The notes under the pieces are model-generated. The model saw only the letters and a list, made by a program, of their open reading frames with translations, had not been told where the DNA came from and did no database searches. From Plantago major (taxonomy: Eukaryota > Streptophyta > Magnoliopsida > Lamiales > Plantaginaceae), in assembly GCA_026545765.1 (NCBI GenBank), contig CM048842.1:925501-989500 (forward strand): a stretch of DNA of 64,000 nt, read 5' to 3'. Positions 10,683-21,769 of the stretch are shown here, piece by piece; positions within the stretch are counted from its first letter, which is position 1, and each line of letters starts with the position of its first letter. The position numbers and the translations under genes were made by a program.

Positions 10683-11878
10683 CACATTACAATAAATTTG
10701 ATATAATACGACTCATAAATTTTACTGTTGACATGAAAATATGTCCAATCCGTCAAAGACGCATTCGGAGCGCGTCCTAAGGCGTATCGAGCTCTCAAGG
10801 GCAATTACAAACGGTCCGACCTCGGTTGGTCCGACCCAACATGCCTCGGAGGTCACCCTCTCTGTAAGAAGCACCAGAGACTATGTATTTGAGACAGGCG
10901 GTCCGACCCGACTCATGGTCCGAGACCATGATGGTCCGACTCAGACAGCCGTCTGCCCCACTTTATCCGGACATCCGACCCTAACCTCATAAGGAACCAA
11001 GTGTACTGTCTTCAAGAGACAAGGTACAGTCCGAGGCTCTCAGGGTCCGAATCAGACCACTTGTGAAGCCTAGTAAGGATCTTTTACACTTATGAGAATC
11101 CCACTCGGACTGATGCCTCAGACTAACACCTACGGATGAAGGTCCAGAATGGACACCAACTGTCTCATGTCTCTCTGAAAAGACCATACTGCCCCTAAAG
11201 CCTAAAAGTGAATTGGGTTAAGTCTTGATGGGCCATGAGCCTATAAAGGCCTTGTTGGCATGATCTAAGCCTTACATCTAAGCCTTACACTTGGCGCATT
11301 CTAGTGAAGTCCTTCCTTTTTGGGAGAAGCCTATAAATATGGCACAGTTTCCCATGTAAACGGTAAGTCATCATCACGAACCAATCCCGATCACTGTACA
11401 GAGCAGATCTTCAATCTCTCTCAAGTAAAATCCTTACCCAGTTTGACAACCTGCAGACCGGGTCTACGGTTCTAACACCCCCCCCCCCCCCCAACAGTCA
11501 CTTGTGCAGGTTCTTACCTATTGGTACTTTGGGGAGCTTTGGACCCTTGCTTTGGATCTTTGTTTTGGACGTGGACGTTCTATAGTGATTTGGACCGGAA
11601 GACTTAGGAAGAACTTATTAAGTGTTTGGGGGACTTTACCCTCAACATTTACGACTCTTTATAAGAGTCGTAAAAATGAACTAAAAAAATGCCTTAAAAT
11701 TATATTGAAGGTAAATAAATACGACTACTAATTTTAGTAGTATTTTTACTTCAACTGAAAATACGACACACCCCTTTGCTTTGCGTCTCTTATTAAGAGT
11801 TGTAATTTTTAAATAGGACTCTTATTTGCATGATACGACTCCTTTTAAGGGTCAAATTATATTAAATCTCTTATAGTG
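10683..11878. mobile_element. CACTA-like MITE split by a solo LTR
   Basis: The left edge reads CAcATTACAATAAATTTGATAT. The inverse of the right edge reads CACTATAAGAGATTTAATAT. Several ACGACTC/GAGTCGT motifs lie inside both edges like CACTA subterminal repeats. Removing the LTR and its duplication leaves about 270 bp. A matching 3-bp target duplication was not found, so ends may be off by a few bases. Confidence 0.4.
10726..11647 (+). mobile_element. Solo LTR of a Gypsy family (family G1)
   Basis: A 922-bp LTR, TGTTGAC...CTCAACA, flanked by a perfect 5-bp target duplication, TTTAC (10721-10725 and 11648-11652). It shares its start (AAATATGTCCAATCCGTC), TATA box (CTATAAATA, 11331-11339), a C15 run (11478-11492) and its end with the LTRs at 47174, 51432 and 61855. 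Those copies show the family belongs to a Gypsy element with a TGGCGCC primer site. Clean TSDs with no internal region indicate LTR-LTR recombination. Confidence 0.9.
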
Positions 11879-12827
11879 AGGTAATTGTTTTTTTTAGGTA
11901 CATTACAATGAGACAGTGCCAATTTGGGTATACTAGAATGGTATTGACCGATTTTGGTACACAACAACAACATCACGTACAATTTATATACTCTGATCAA
12001 TTTTCCGTCAATATTGATGACGTGCCAACCAGAGTTCTGATTTTGACCGTCGTAATTCAATTACAACCAGAGTTCTGATTTTAACTGTAATAATCAGTCT
12101 ATACATTGATTACAATTTATTTGGATCTTGTAGGCACATTCCGAATCTGTACTATCGGATGAAACTTAACAACTGGAAATTTGCTCGAGTTGGTTCTTTT
12201 TTATTTAGATTAAATTTATCTATGAAAATAAAATAACAAATTTAACTATAAATAACGGAATATATACATACTTATAATAGATCTCACAAAATCTATGACC
12301 ATATTAAGTTAAAGATTCTAAAGATACATAAAGATTTTGTAATGCTAGGGGATATTGGAATAAAATTCTGGATTTCAGTATTATAGGTTTGAATTCAAGC
12401 TTGTATGACCCGATTTATAGTAAGTGATACATTTATATTTTGTACTCATGAATAATTCAATAACCCGAACTATTTATATTTCAGTATTATAGTTTTGATG
12501 TACCAATACATCGACATGTTTGTCAATTTAAATAAGAAAACATAAGTAATAAGTTTGTTTACATTTGATATGATTTAATTTAATTATCTGATTGAAGAAT
12601 TACTAACCATTAGCCAAATGTAGAAATACTCCGAATTAGTCAGCAGTAGGTTGTGTGTTGTTGTTACACTTTTGATGAATATAGGGAACTCATATGAATG
12701 ATACAGCTGGAACTGTTGCTTGCTGAAACAAATTAGAAACAATTAGTTGCATATATACAAATTTTATTTTACTGCAAACACTAATATAGTATGCTAACCA
12801 AATGGTGGAAAATCCAAATTCTTCATG
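11879..12827. other. Intergenic, no gene seen
   Basis: AT-rich. A short tandem duplication of about 35 bp (ACCAGAGTTCTGATTTT) occurs at 12028 and 12064. TCCAT at 12828-12832 is the left target duplication of the next LTR. Confidence 0.5.
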
Positions 12828-12832
12828 TCCAT

Positions 12833-14081
12833 TGATGAGCTCAAATTATACTCTAAAAATCAATTAGAGAATAAGCTGTAGTTGCATACTAAAGCCTAAC
12901 TCGTGATCGATCTCTAGGGAATTAATCAAGCTATGTAGCAGTGAGAGTAAACAGATACTTGCCAATAACAGTTGATGGATGGTTTTGTATACTTCTAACT
13001 AGATTGACTAAAGCTAAGATTACGATTAACAATGAGAGAAAGCTGAATACAGTAGCAAGATCCAATTATGCTAATTCGAACTAGGGATAACACTCATATT
13101 TGTCACACGGTTGTTGTACAGTAATCAATTCGATTCAACCAATTGTTCTTAGAAAATATTATACTGGAGAAATCGTCAGTCGTCAATTCACGATCCTTAA
13201 ACATGAACAATTTAGAGAATTTAATACGGACTTATCGAATTGAAGGTTTTTACTAAGATTTTATACGAGACTAACCTATATGAGTGATTCGATAAACCCT
13301 GGAACGAATATGCATAATCTTCATATACTACTGTATTCAAGGGTGTTAGCTACTCATACTTGAGATTTGCACGCAAGAATTCATGGTAATAATCATATGA
13401 AACATAGATATGAAACTCGCATGCAATAACATACAATTCAATCGATAAATATAAAGAACGAATTGCAAAGAAGAAAGCAATAGAGAAATCAATACTAATA
13501 ATTATGATGAGTAAAATCAATGAATAATCCAAGCTTCAAGAATGTCTCAATGTTAATGTCTCAATCTAGGAGCTCTCTTTAAAACTAGGTTAAAAGAAGT
13601 ATGAGAAAGAGAACCCAATTCTAACATTATAAGGAAAACAAAATATTTCCGCAGACGCCTCGCCATGGCTTAATAGATCACCAAGCAGCCTTCTTTATCG
13701 GAGATATATATAATTTAGCCGTCACAAGGGCATAACATCTTGGGCAGCGCAGCCTTTCTTCTCGTAATTATGTGGCTTCATAGAATCACGCCACTTGGCC
13801 AATAGATGGGCCATGCGAACTAGTCAGTTTTGGTGTTTTCTTTCTTGCTTCTTCTATACGACGAGGCGGCCTTCAAGAATACTTCGGATTGTGATTTCTT
13901 CACTTGATTCACATCTAGCAAAGTTGTCATTACTCCACACGTACCTAAAGGACAAAAACCTACAAAACACAAACAAGAAACCAAGCATAAAAACGCACTA
14001 AAATAATATAAAACTAAGGTCAAAGACTAACAAAAGATGGTTAAAAAGGACCAAATGAGACGTTAGAATATTGTCTCATCA
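12833..14081 (-). mobile_element. Solo LTR of a Gypsy-type family (family G2)
   Basis: Bounded by TGATGAGCTC...GTCTCATCA and a perfect target duplication, TCCAT (12828-12832 and 14082-14086). Read on the minus strand it starts TGATGAGAC and carries TTTGGTCCTTTTTA and TTAGTCTTTG. It ends TTTGAGCTCATCA. This matches the start and end of the LTRs at 54997 and 58852. No internal domain is present. Confidence 0.85.
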
Positions 14082-14303
14082 TCCATCGAGCATGATGAGA
14101 AGCATATTAATCAAGTGACTTGCGCCAACCTTCTCCATGATGCGGGATATGGCATGGACGTCCGGCTCGGCTGTCAACAAATCCGAGAGGTCTCTTGATG
14201 ATATTCAAAAAAAAATTTGATGTGTGAAGACTTGGTTTAGTCTTTCCATTTATAGTGTATGAATCAACATTTTTTTTTTTTTGGAAAGGATTGTAATGAG
14301 AAT

Positions 14304-14805
14304 GGGTAAAATCCATTTTTGGTACTCCAGTGTGAAGCATTTTCGATTTTGGTACTCCAGAGTGGCCGCGTCCAATTTAGGTACTAATTATTAATAACTA
14401 TTTACAATTAAGGTACTAATTGTAAATTGGATGGTGGGTGTGCAAATCAGTACCAAGTTACAATTAACCTAATCTCAATTTCACGTGAATTTGATCAATT
14501 GAAAGTTGATTGAAAACATAATTGATGAAAAAGACCAAAAAAAAAAAAAGAATATGACGTGGAAAAATTTGATGCTTGTGAGTGGGACAAAGTCCATGAT
14601 ATCTTGCGAACGGTCAATTTTCTATGTCTATCTTTCGGCGCTTGACATTTGCTTGCATGTGAATGCGAAGGCGCACCTCATAAATTCAATTAGTACTTTA
14701 ATTGAATACAGTTATTGATAATTAGTACATAAATTGGACGCGATCACTCTAGAGTACCAAAATCAGAAACGTCTCACACTGGAGTACCAAAAATGAATTT
14801 TACCC
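14304..14805. mobile_element. Mutator-like MITE, copy 1
   Basis: Inverted repeats of about 100 bp (GGGTAAAATCCATTTTTGGT at left, inverse GGGTAAAATTCATTTTTGGT at right) enclose an AT-rich core. A perfect 10-bp target duplication, TAATGAGAAT, lies at 14294-14303 and 14806-14815. A 9-10-bp duplication and long TIRs are typical of Mutator elements. The same family occurs at 29971-30464. Confidence 0.88.
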
Positions 14806-14815
14806 TAATGAGAAT

Positions 14816-16269
14816 GAAGTAAATTATTTTATGATTATTAGTCTTTTAAGTTATGGTGTAGGAATCTCACGTTTTTTGGAAAGGATTTTAATGAGAATGA
14901 AGTAAATGATTTAGTGATTATGGATGATTATTGACTTGCCTCTCTTATAGATTTGATCAATAAAATTAGTGTGTAAGCTGTCATAATTAATGTAGTTACA
15001 TATCACAATAGATTATTTCTTTGTTTGTAATTGTTTTGATTTATTTAATCAAATAAATACAATTAAAAAGAAAAAAAGAAAAGCTCACGTTCAATCTTGG
15101 CTCTTATTCTATACAAAATTTTTGAAATAGCAACTTGTATTTAAATATATATATATATAGATTTTAGTTGAAATTAAAGAAATGATAAATAGTTCGATCT
15201 CAGTACTTAATTATATAACGAAAGAACTTTGCGCCTTCAAACGTATGCTCGACCCGTGCTATTTGCTAATTCAATAATTGAAATCATTATTTTATTGAAC
15301 ATAAATAAATAAGAAGTGTAGATTTTTCGAAAACCGATATAAGAGAGATGGATAAGCCTTAACAATAGATAGTAGTACATACTAATTTAGCAGCGTATGT
15401 AATGTAGTAATGTAGATTTATTTAACCCACAGCATTTGAAACTAAATATGTATTGTTTAGTTAATCATGCAATGTTTGTTTCGAAACTTCACAAAACTTT
15501 GTGTCAAAGATAAAATATATGATCTTGTACAATATTTTAAACACATTAGTACATCCCTGACAAACGGTTTTCTAGTACTCTTTCGGTTTTCCATCATAGG
15601 GATGTTACCGTTGGTATTATACTTCTCACTGTAGGAATGAAGTTCACATCAGATTCCAAGAGGGATGCCAACTGTAGTACCCCTAATGTCTCGTAAATGG
15701 ATAATGAGATACAAGTTAGATGATGTATAAAACAATCTCTTTTGGTTCATGGTAATTTTTCAAATTCATCTTGGCATTCGTACTAGAGAGTATTAAATGG
15801 ATTAAACCTTTTAAATCCGCACCATCACTCATTAAGGCGGAATTGTGATGGAACTGAGACGTTTCCACTTTCACGTGTGCTCTTCCAATAGTATTAGACT
15901 CAAAAGAGGCCAGACCCAGTAACCGATCATGAGGTTGTCATATGGGATATTTGCCCCTTGAACACATGCTCGGCCATGTAGTCTCGATTGGCCTTCCTCG
16001 AACCTATATAGTATATAGGTACGTACGCTCGGACTAGAAGGGACATAAAACGTTGGAGACCCAAAATTTAATTCCGAAGTCTATAGTGCCAAATAAGTTA
16101 CAGGCACGATGATGTGTAAATTTCACATGGCAACTACATAATTGCAATTGTAGGGTTATTATGTGTCCAACTATATTAATAGCAACTTTCATTACATATT
16201 TAGAAATTTATTCCCACGTCATTTTCTTATTTTTTTAATTTCAATGATCCACTTCAAATATGGTAATAA
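14816..16269. other. Intergenic, no gene seen
   Basis: AT-rich up to about 15560, then of mixed composition. A partial duplication (GGAAAGGATTxTAATGAGAAT) repeats the target region of the upstream MITE at 14878-14900. No supported coding frame or RNA gene. Confidence 0.5.
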
Positions 16270-16274
16270 TATAT

Positions 16275-17935
16275 TGTAGCAAGCTCATCACCTCTCCAGC
16301 TAGCTCAAGCTCATCACCTAAAAGTGTTTATAAATATGGGGTTAGTCAAACCACCGACTAAGCAAGTTTCATGCACGTGCCATGACCTATGAGTTCTATC
16401 TTCGTCTTTTACATCTTTTAGTCTTGGCTTAATGCAATACAACCTAACCTATGACTTGACCCTTAACATAACTTGACTTGACCTAACCTTTTAATCATTA
16501 CTTGTCTTGGTGTTAACTTGACACGATTCTTGTCTTTTAGTTCGCGAGCTCACTTGGCATCGTAGGTTCTACCGTCGCCTATGGTGGCCATACATAGCAT
16601 GACATGAATTACCGGTCGGAGTACTAGTACCCCTTCAACCGTGAATAACATGAATAACTTGAATACTTGACTTGGACTATGTGGTGCTAAGGTATCTCCT
16701 ACGAGCCCGTTAATTATTACATGATTTTTAACTCGAATCCTATGACTTTCATTTTATTAGAGTGATCTCTCCTAACATATGCATGAATCCTAAGTGAACG
16801 CGAATAACATAACAACACATTTAGAAAAGCAGTAGCTATCACTAATACATGTAACACTGGCCATAAAGAAAAGTTACAGAATCCTTAAATCATGATTCAA
16901 GTACAACTATAATAATTTATAACTCATTAAACAACATGTTAAAATTGTACAAACTATAATCGTCTCTGTAAAAAGGACAACAACAAACATAATGGATTGG
17001 CTCACAACATACATGTATAATCCCCTATTCGGCACAACAACAAATACAATAAGATTGGCAATTTGGACTTAAAGTTGAACCTTTAGCCCTAATTAATATG
17101 CGTGGTACACTAAGTCATGAATCAAGCGTGCCTGATTATATGGAAATACATGCATCATGGTAAAGACTTGGCTATATATTGTCACATGTTACCCCCTTCT
17201 AAGAAATCATGCATAGTTACAACCGTACCCCAGGCATATCACATAGTTAAAATTCATATACTGAAGTTACTATAAACTTAGAATGCAAAATATGTAGACA
17301 TACAATAAACGATAAGTACTACAATTCTAGAATATATATGAACTATAGTAGCTTGCTATAAACATTACTTGCTAGAAGATTATATATGAACTTGGTATAA
17401 TTAAATCATATGACAAATGAGATTCTAGCTATATGAAACTAAAGAAACTTGCCTTGGTAAGATCCTCTTAACTAGTGGCAAAATCCATCACTTAAGAACC
17501 ACAAATAATATCCCGACCTCGCGGAGCCCTTGATCCTTCCCTCTTGTTTGCCTTATCCTTCTCTAGCCTTCAATTTGTTCTCGACGTATATAAAGCCAAA
17601 TAGGGGTGAAAAGAGAAATGTTGTTTTTGATTGGAGAAATGGGGGAAATTTGTTGGTGGAAGAAAGTTGATGGAATGAAAATGATCACATGATCTGCCAG
17701 AACGTACATATGAGCCAAAATTGTAACTCCTCCTCTTCATGTAACTTATGGTATGTAATTTATGAGACGTAAACATGGGTCTTTAATGGCTTGTTATAAA
17801 AGAAAATAAATGGGGCAATTGGTGAGGCGAATTTGGATGGTTTGATTTGCGAATTTTGAGAAGGTTAAATCTCACGCTCTAACAAATTCGTGATAGGACG
17901 CGGTAAAACGCCACTTGTATTTTCGGGTCGTTACA
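16275..17935 (-). mobile_element. Solo LTR, Tekay/Del-like Gypsy
   Basis: On the minus strand it begins TGTAACGACCCGAAAATACA, a start typical of chromovirus LTRs of the Tekay/Del kind, and ends GAGCTTGCTACA. A perfect 5-bp duplication, TATAT, flanks it (16270-16274 and 17936-17940). Length is 1661 bp and no internal coding remains. Lineage is inferred from the start motif only. Confidence 0.78.
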
Positions 17936-17942
17936 TATATAG

Positions 17943-18604
17943 TAGGGGTGTGAAAAAAATCCATCCGCCCGACCCACCCGCACAAACCGCCCGCCATTTA
18001 CCCACACCCGCCAACTAATTTTTTTATAAAATTTTGGTGGGTTAAAATTTTTTTAACCCGCCATTGGTGGGTGGGTGGTGGGTTGGATGGGTGTAACCCG
18101 CGACCCACCCGCCATATTATGTATGTCTCTGTGTGTGTGTGAGAATTCAAGTCTAAGGCGATCCATCCGGCTATAACTCCTCTCTTAGCACTCTTTCATC
18201 TTCATTTTTGCACTCACCATTCGTCCTTCTTTGCTTATGTCATGTATTCAAGTAAAGTAATACAAGTTGACAACTATTTGGGTCAACATTTCATTCTTTA
18301 CTGCGTGAAAATCAAGTAAAGAAGAAGAATTACTTTAAAGGAATCACTACTCTCATTGTTCAAAACATGCTCCTTGTTGTTGATTTTTTTTTTTGGCTTG
18401 CCCACCTACTTCTACGCAAGTTGCAATTTTTTACCTCATATATTTTTATCTATATTCACCCGTCAATCCGCCCGCCACCCACCCGCCATTTTTATCACTC
18501 GAACCGCCTACCCTCCTCGGTTTATAATTATAATCACCCGTCATAGGTGGGTCGGTTTGATTTTTCGTTAAAACCCGCCTATTCCCCGCCCGCGCTCACC
18601 CCTA
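17943..18604. mobile_element. hAT-type MITE
   Basis: TAGGGGTG at the left is mirrored by CACCCCTA at the right, with a perfect 8-bp target duplication, ATATATAG (17935-17942 and 18605-18612). Inside are many CCCGCC/GGCGGG and ACCCACCCGCC stretches that fold on each other. The TIR and 8-bp TSD place it in the hAT superfamily. No transposase is present. Confidence 0.88.
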
Positions 18605-18612
18605 ATATATAG

Positions 18613-18872
18613 TATCTTCTGTCCCGGCACAAGTTTCCCACTTTGACATTTTTCGGTCAAACATTTCCAACTTTGACTACGAATTAACCTTAAACCGGAA
18701 ATGTAAAATGTTCAATTTTTTTATATAATGAAACTTTAGGGGCTAATTTTTCATTATATAATTTAATTTAACATTTTACATTTGCGATTTAAGATTAATT
18801 CGTAGTCAAAGTTGGAAAAGTTTGACTGCAAAAAGTCAAATTGGAAAACTTGTACCGGGACGGAGAAAGTAT
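18613..18872. mobile_element. Stowaway-like MITE
   Basis: TATCTTCTGTCCCGGCACAA is matched by the inverse of TTGTACCGGGACGGAGAAAGTATA. TA duplications flank it, and internal inverse copies of TTTGACTACGAATTAA are present. It abuts the TSD of the hAT MITE. Confidence 0.75.
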
Positions 18873-20086
18873 ACTAATTAACTAAATTTATCTAAAATAA
18901 AAAATTCATGTATCGATTTAGCTTTTGCATCGTATAACGTGTACAATAATAATAGCATTATTGGAAACAAATTAAAGTAACTTGTATTGATTATAAATTC
19001 GAATTTAATTTCATTACAAATTAAATTTGCTTTCCAAGATCCAGCTAACACATCACTGACCACACATGTCTGGGATTTGATTAAACTAGAAGCGTATAAT
19101 GATATCTAGGGTTGTGATCTAAATTAATTAATAATATGCCTTCGCTTGTAAAATTTAGTTGTACGTCTTGGTGGTCCTCGAAGGTTGTGATCTAGGGTTA
19201 TAATTACCTACTGTTCGGGATTTTGGCCTGCTGTCTACAGGCCGGTGCCGCCAGAGGTACTACCAGAATCCGGCCAGGTCAGAATTTGACGGATCCCTTT
19301 CAATTCTGAAGTTAAAAATAAAATAAAACTCATAAACAATACTAATGGACTAGTGTTGTAAAGAAGAAAATTTATTCAAAGACCATCGTAGCTATATTGT
19401 AATCTTCATACATGTTTGATGCTGTTTTTAACATGTTAATTTATGAGTTTGATTTGGTTGCAGGGGTGTCTCACACATGTTTCGGGGCCCCGTGCGACAT
19501 TTTAAGAGAGACCCCGAATAATAGTATAATATAAATAAAAAAGAAAAAAAATTAAGTTGAAACACAATAGGTTTTGAACCTGGGACATGATGTATATTGT
19601 CCAAAACTTCAACTACTACACCACTAACATGTTTTATTAAACTTATAAACATAAATATGGTATATATATATAGATGTCCCAAAATTTGAGACCTCAAAAT
19701 TTCCGGGGGCAGCCCGCACAGGGCCTTAGCCGGCCTGTTTGGTTGTAAAATACTTTAACGCCATTGTACACACATTAAAATGTATTGGTTCCCTTTGCAA
19801 ATAGTTAAACTATTGACTTTTCTTGTAATTTTTCAAAAAATATTCTGCGTTTAATCTGAAGAATTAAATTGTGATCCGAAAACCTTTTTATAATTTGAGT
19901 TATACTTATTTATTTTGAGATTATACTTATATATATTTTAGAAAAAACTTATTTATAACCTATGGATGTTTACAAATATTTAAAATACATCTAGCCGTTA
20001 TAAAAATGTACGCATATGCCAAGTTTTTGTCTTTTAATTTACAGGAATATTCTGATGTCATACTCTATAAATAGATAGATTATGAA
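18873..20086. other. Intergenic with a possible degraded TIR repeat
   Basis: No gene seen. A pair of loosely inverted GC-rich ends (GGGGCCCCGTGCGAC near 19485 and GCCCGCACAGGGCC near 19710) may mark an old MITE, but no target duplication was found. Confidence 0.35.
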
Positions 20087-20320
20087 TCTGTTTAGCAAAA
20101 CTAATTGATAAGCTAACTGATAACTGGTAGCTGATAACCTAGATTTTTATAAATTGTTTAGTAAATTAATTAGCTGATAAACTAACTTATTTATTTTTTT
20201 TAAATAAGCTTTCTGGACAAGCTTATCAGGTCAACTATAAATTAAGTTTTCACGTAACATGCTTATTACGAAAATAAACTCATCGAGCTGATAAACAATT
20301 GTGCTAAACAAAGCCTATGT
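20087..20320. repeat. MITE-like foldback repeat
   Basis: Left CTGTTTAGCAAA is roughly inverse to right TGCTAAACAAAG, with several GATAAGCT and AGCTGATAA motifs in both halves. Related AGCTGATAA blocks occur at 22205-22530 and 22918-22930. It is probably a decayed hAT-type MITE; no TSD was confirmed. Confidence 0.45.
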
Positions 20321-20683
20321 TCAAAGAAATAAGATTTCGAATAACAAATAATTTTATTATTTGTAGAAACTGGAATTTTCATTGAACAACAACAAATTAT
20401 TAAGAGTAGATCTTATGAGATACGGTCTTATAAAGAGATTAAAAAAGACGGATAAATATTACAGTTATATCAAAAAACATTAGAGATTTTACTAAGAATA
20501 TCGATGATATGCATATACATAAAAATGATATAAAATGTTCACTCATAAAATATTACTGATATTGTTTAAAACATTATAGAACATCAATCCGTCTCTCAGG
20601 TATCTCACTAACTTTTGTGAATTAATAATCTAACAAAAAAAAAAATTAAAAAAAAAAGAGAAAGAAAAGGAAACATAAAATAT

Positions 20684-21649
20684 TTAAGCCACTTCAGTTC
20701 TACTTCTCTTAGATCCCATTGTAAAGGATGCTGAAGTTAGCTCCGGAGCTTGCTTTCTCTTCTTAGTCACTCTGGTAAGCACGCTACCGGACCCAATCAT
20801 GTGCGGAAAATTAACCTTTGCACGCGAACCGCGCAGTTTAAAGGCTGCACGATCATATGCCAGTGCAGCCTCCTCGGGAGTCTCATACGTCCCAAGCCAC
20901 GTCCTTACGCCTTTCTTGGCAGGGTCCCTTATCTCCGCAGAAAACTTGCCCCATGGACGTCTCCTCACCCCTTTGTACCGCTTCCATTCAGTGGAAGGCG
21001 CGTCAACAGCATGAGATGGTTTTTCCGTTTCTCCACCTGTGGAGATTTCACTCTCCTCGGACAATAACTCCTCTATCATTTGGGACGTCGTAGAATCCAA
21101 ATGTTCTTGATTTGCTACGAAATCGGAGCATTCTGGCTCTACATTGAGGATCGGTTCTGAAATTTGTGGAAGTTGGGGCTCGTACATTAGCCAAAACTCC
21201 GAGGAGGTGAAGCTTGAATCAACCTTGGAGTCGGGAGATGTCACATTATTTTGTAGCAAAGTGTCAGGAAATATTTCCGAGTCGCTAAAGAGGGTGTTTA
21301 TGTCGAAATGATCATAAGTTTCGAAAGCTGATGAATCAACCTCGTAGTCGGGAGATGTCACATTATTTTGTAACGAAGTGTCAGAAAATATTTCTGAATC
21401 GCTAAAGAGGATGTTTGAGCCGAAAGGGTCATAAGTTTCGAAAATTGATGAATCAACCTGGGAGTCCGAAGATTTGACATTATTTTGTAACGGAGTGTCA
21501 GGAAAGATTTCGGAATCACTAAAGAAAGAGTTTATGTCGAAATGATCATAAGTTTCGAAAGGTGATGATGAATCATTGAAAAGGAAATGTTGGATGGAGT
21601 CAGGAAAGGATGAATCAAATTCAGATGAGTTCAGGGATTCCATATTCAT
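20684..21649 (-). CDS. AP2/ERF transcription factor, group IX-like, with a triplicated acidic segment
   Basis: An intronless gene for an ethylene-response-factor-type regulator, expected to bind GCC-box promoter DNA in the nucleus. With the start at 21649 the protein has 321 residues. The AP2/ERF domain spans about residues 225-281 ([42 protein letters not shown]), followed by a basic tail (VTKKRK, GSKRSR) likely used for nuclear import. An upstream in-frame ATG at 21766 lies before the TATA box (21741-21749), so it should not be transcribed. The start homologous to the other two genes is the ATG at 21643. Residues about 31-147 are three near-identical 39-residue acidic units, absent as repeats from the paralogues. 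The AP2 position that is usually alanine (A14) is serine (GKFSAEIRD). Group IX is inferred from domain resemblance to Arabidopsis ERF1A/ERF2/ERF13. Confidence 0.93.
   Translation of the reverse strand: MNMESLNSSEFDSSFPDSIQHFLFNDSSSPFETYDHFDINSFFSDSEIFPDTPLQNNVKSSDSQVDSSIFETYDPFGSNILFSDSEIFSDTSLQNNVTSPDYEVDSSAFETYDHFDINTLFSDSEIFPDTLLQNNVTSPDSKVDSSFTSSEFWLMYEPQLPQISEPILNVEPECSDFVANQEHLDSTTSQMIEELLSEESEISTGGETEKPSHAVDAPSTEWKRYKGVRRRPWGKFSAEIRDPAKKGVRTWLGTYETPEEAALAYDRAAFKLRGSRAKVNFPHMIGSGSVLTRVTKKRKQAPELTSASFTMGSKRSRTEVA
21212..21559 (-). repeat. Three tandem 117-bp units inside the first ERF gene
   Basis: Three in-frame copies of a 39-codon unit (consensus pieces [33 protein letters not shown]) follow one another; the last is one codon short. 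All are rich in Asp, Ser and Phe, as in plant activation domains. The paralogues have a single equivalent segment ([17 protein letters not shown] in the second gene). Confidence 0.92.
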
Positions 21650-21740
21650 TTTGATTGGATTTGAATTCTCTTGATCAGTGTGTGTATGTGGGAGTAGTGA
21701 GTTTAGTTTTGGTTGGATAGTGAATGTTGGAGAACTGGGC

Positions 21741-21749
21741 TTTATATAG
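21741..21749 (-). promoter_or_regulatory. TATA box of the first ERF gene
   Basis: CTATATAAA on the minus strand, about 92 bases upstream of the ATG at 21649. Transcription would start near 21710-21720, downstream of the ATG at 21766. This decides the annotated start. Confidence 0.75.
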
Positions 21750-21769
21750 GAGTTAAGCTCAGTCATTTC

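Noticed and set aside
20750..21093. Plus-strand frames of 71-105 residues opposite the first ERF
   Set aside because: Antisense shadows of the AP2 domain.
21650..21766. N-terminal extension of the first ERF from the ATG at 21766
   Set aside because: It lies upstream of the TATA box and has no counterpart in the paralogues.
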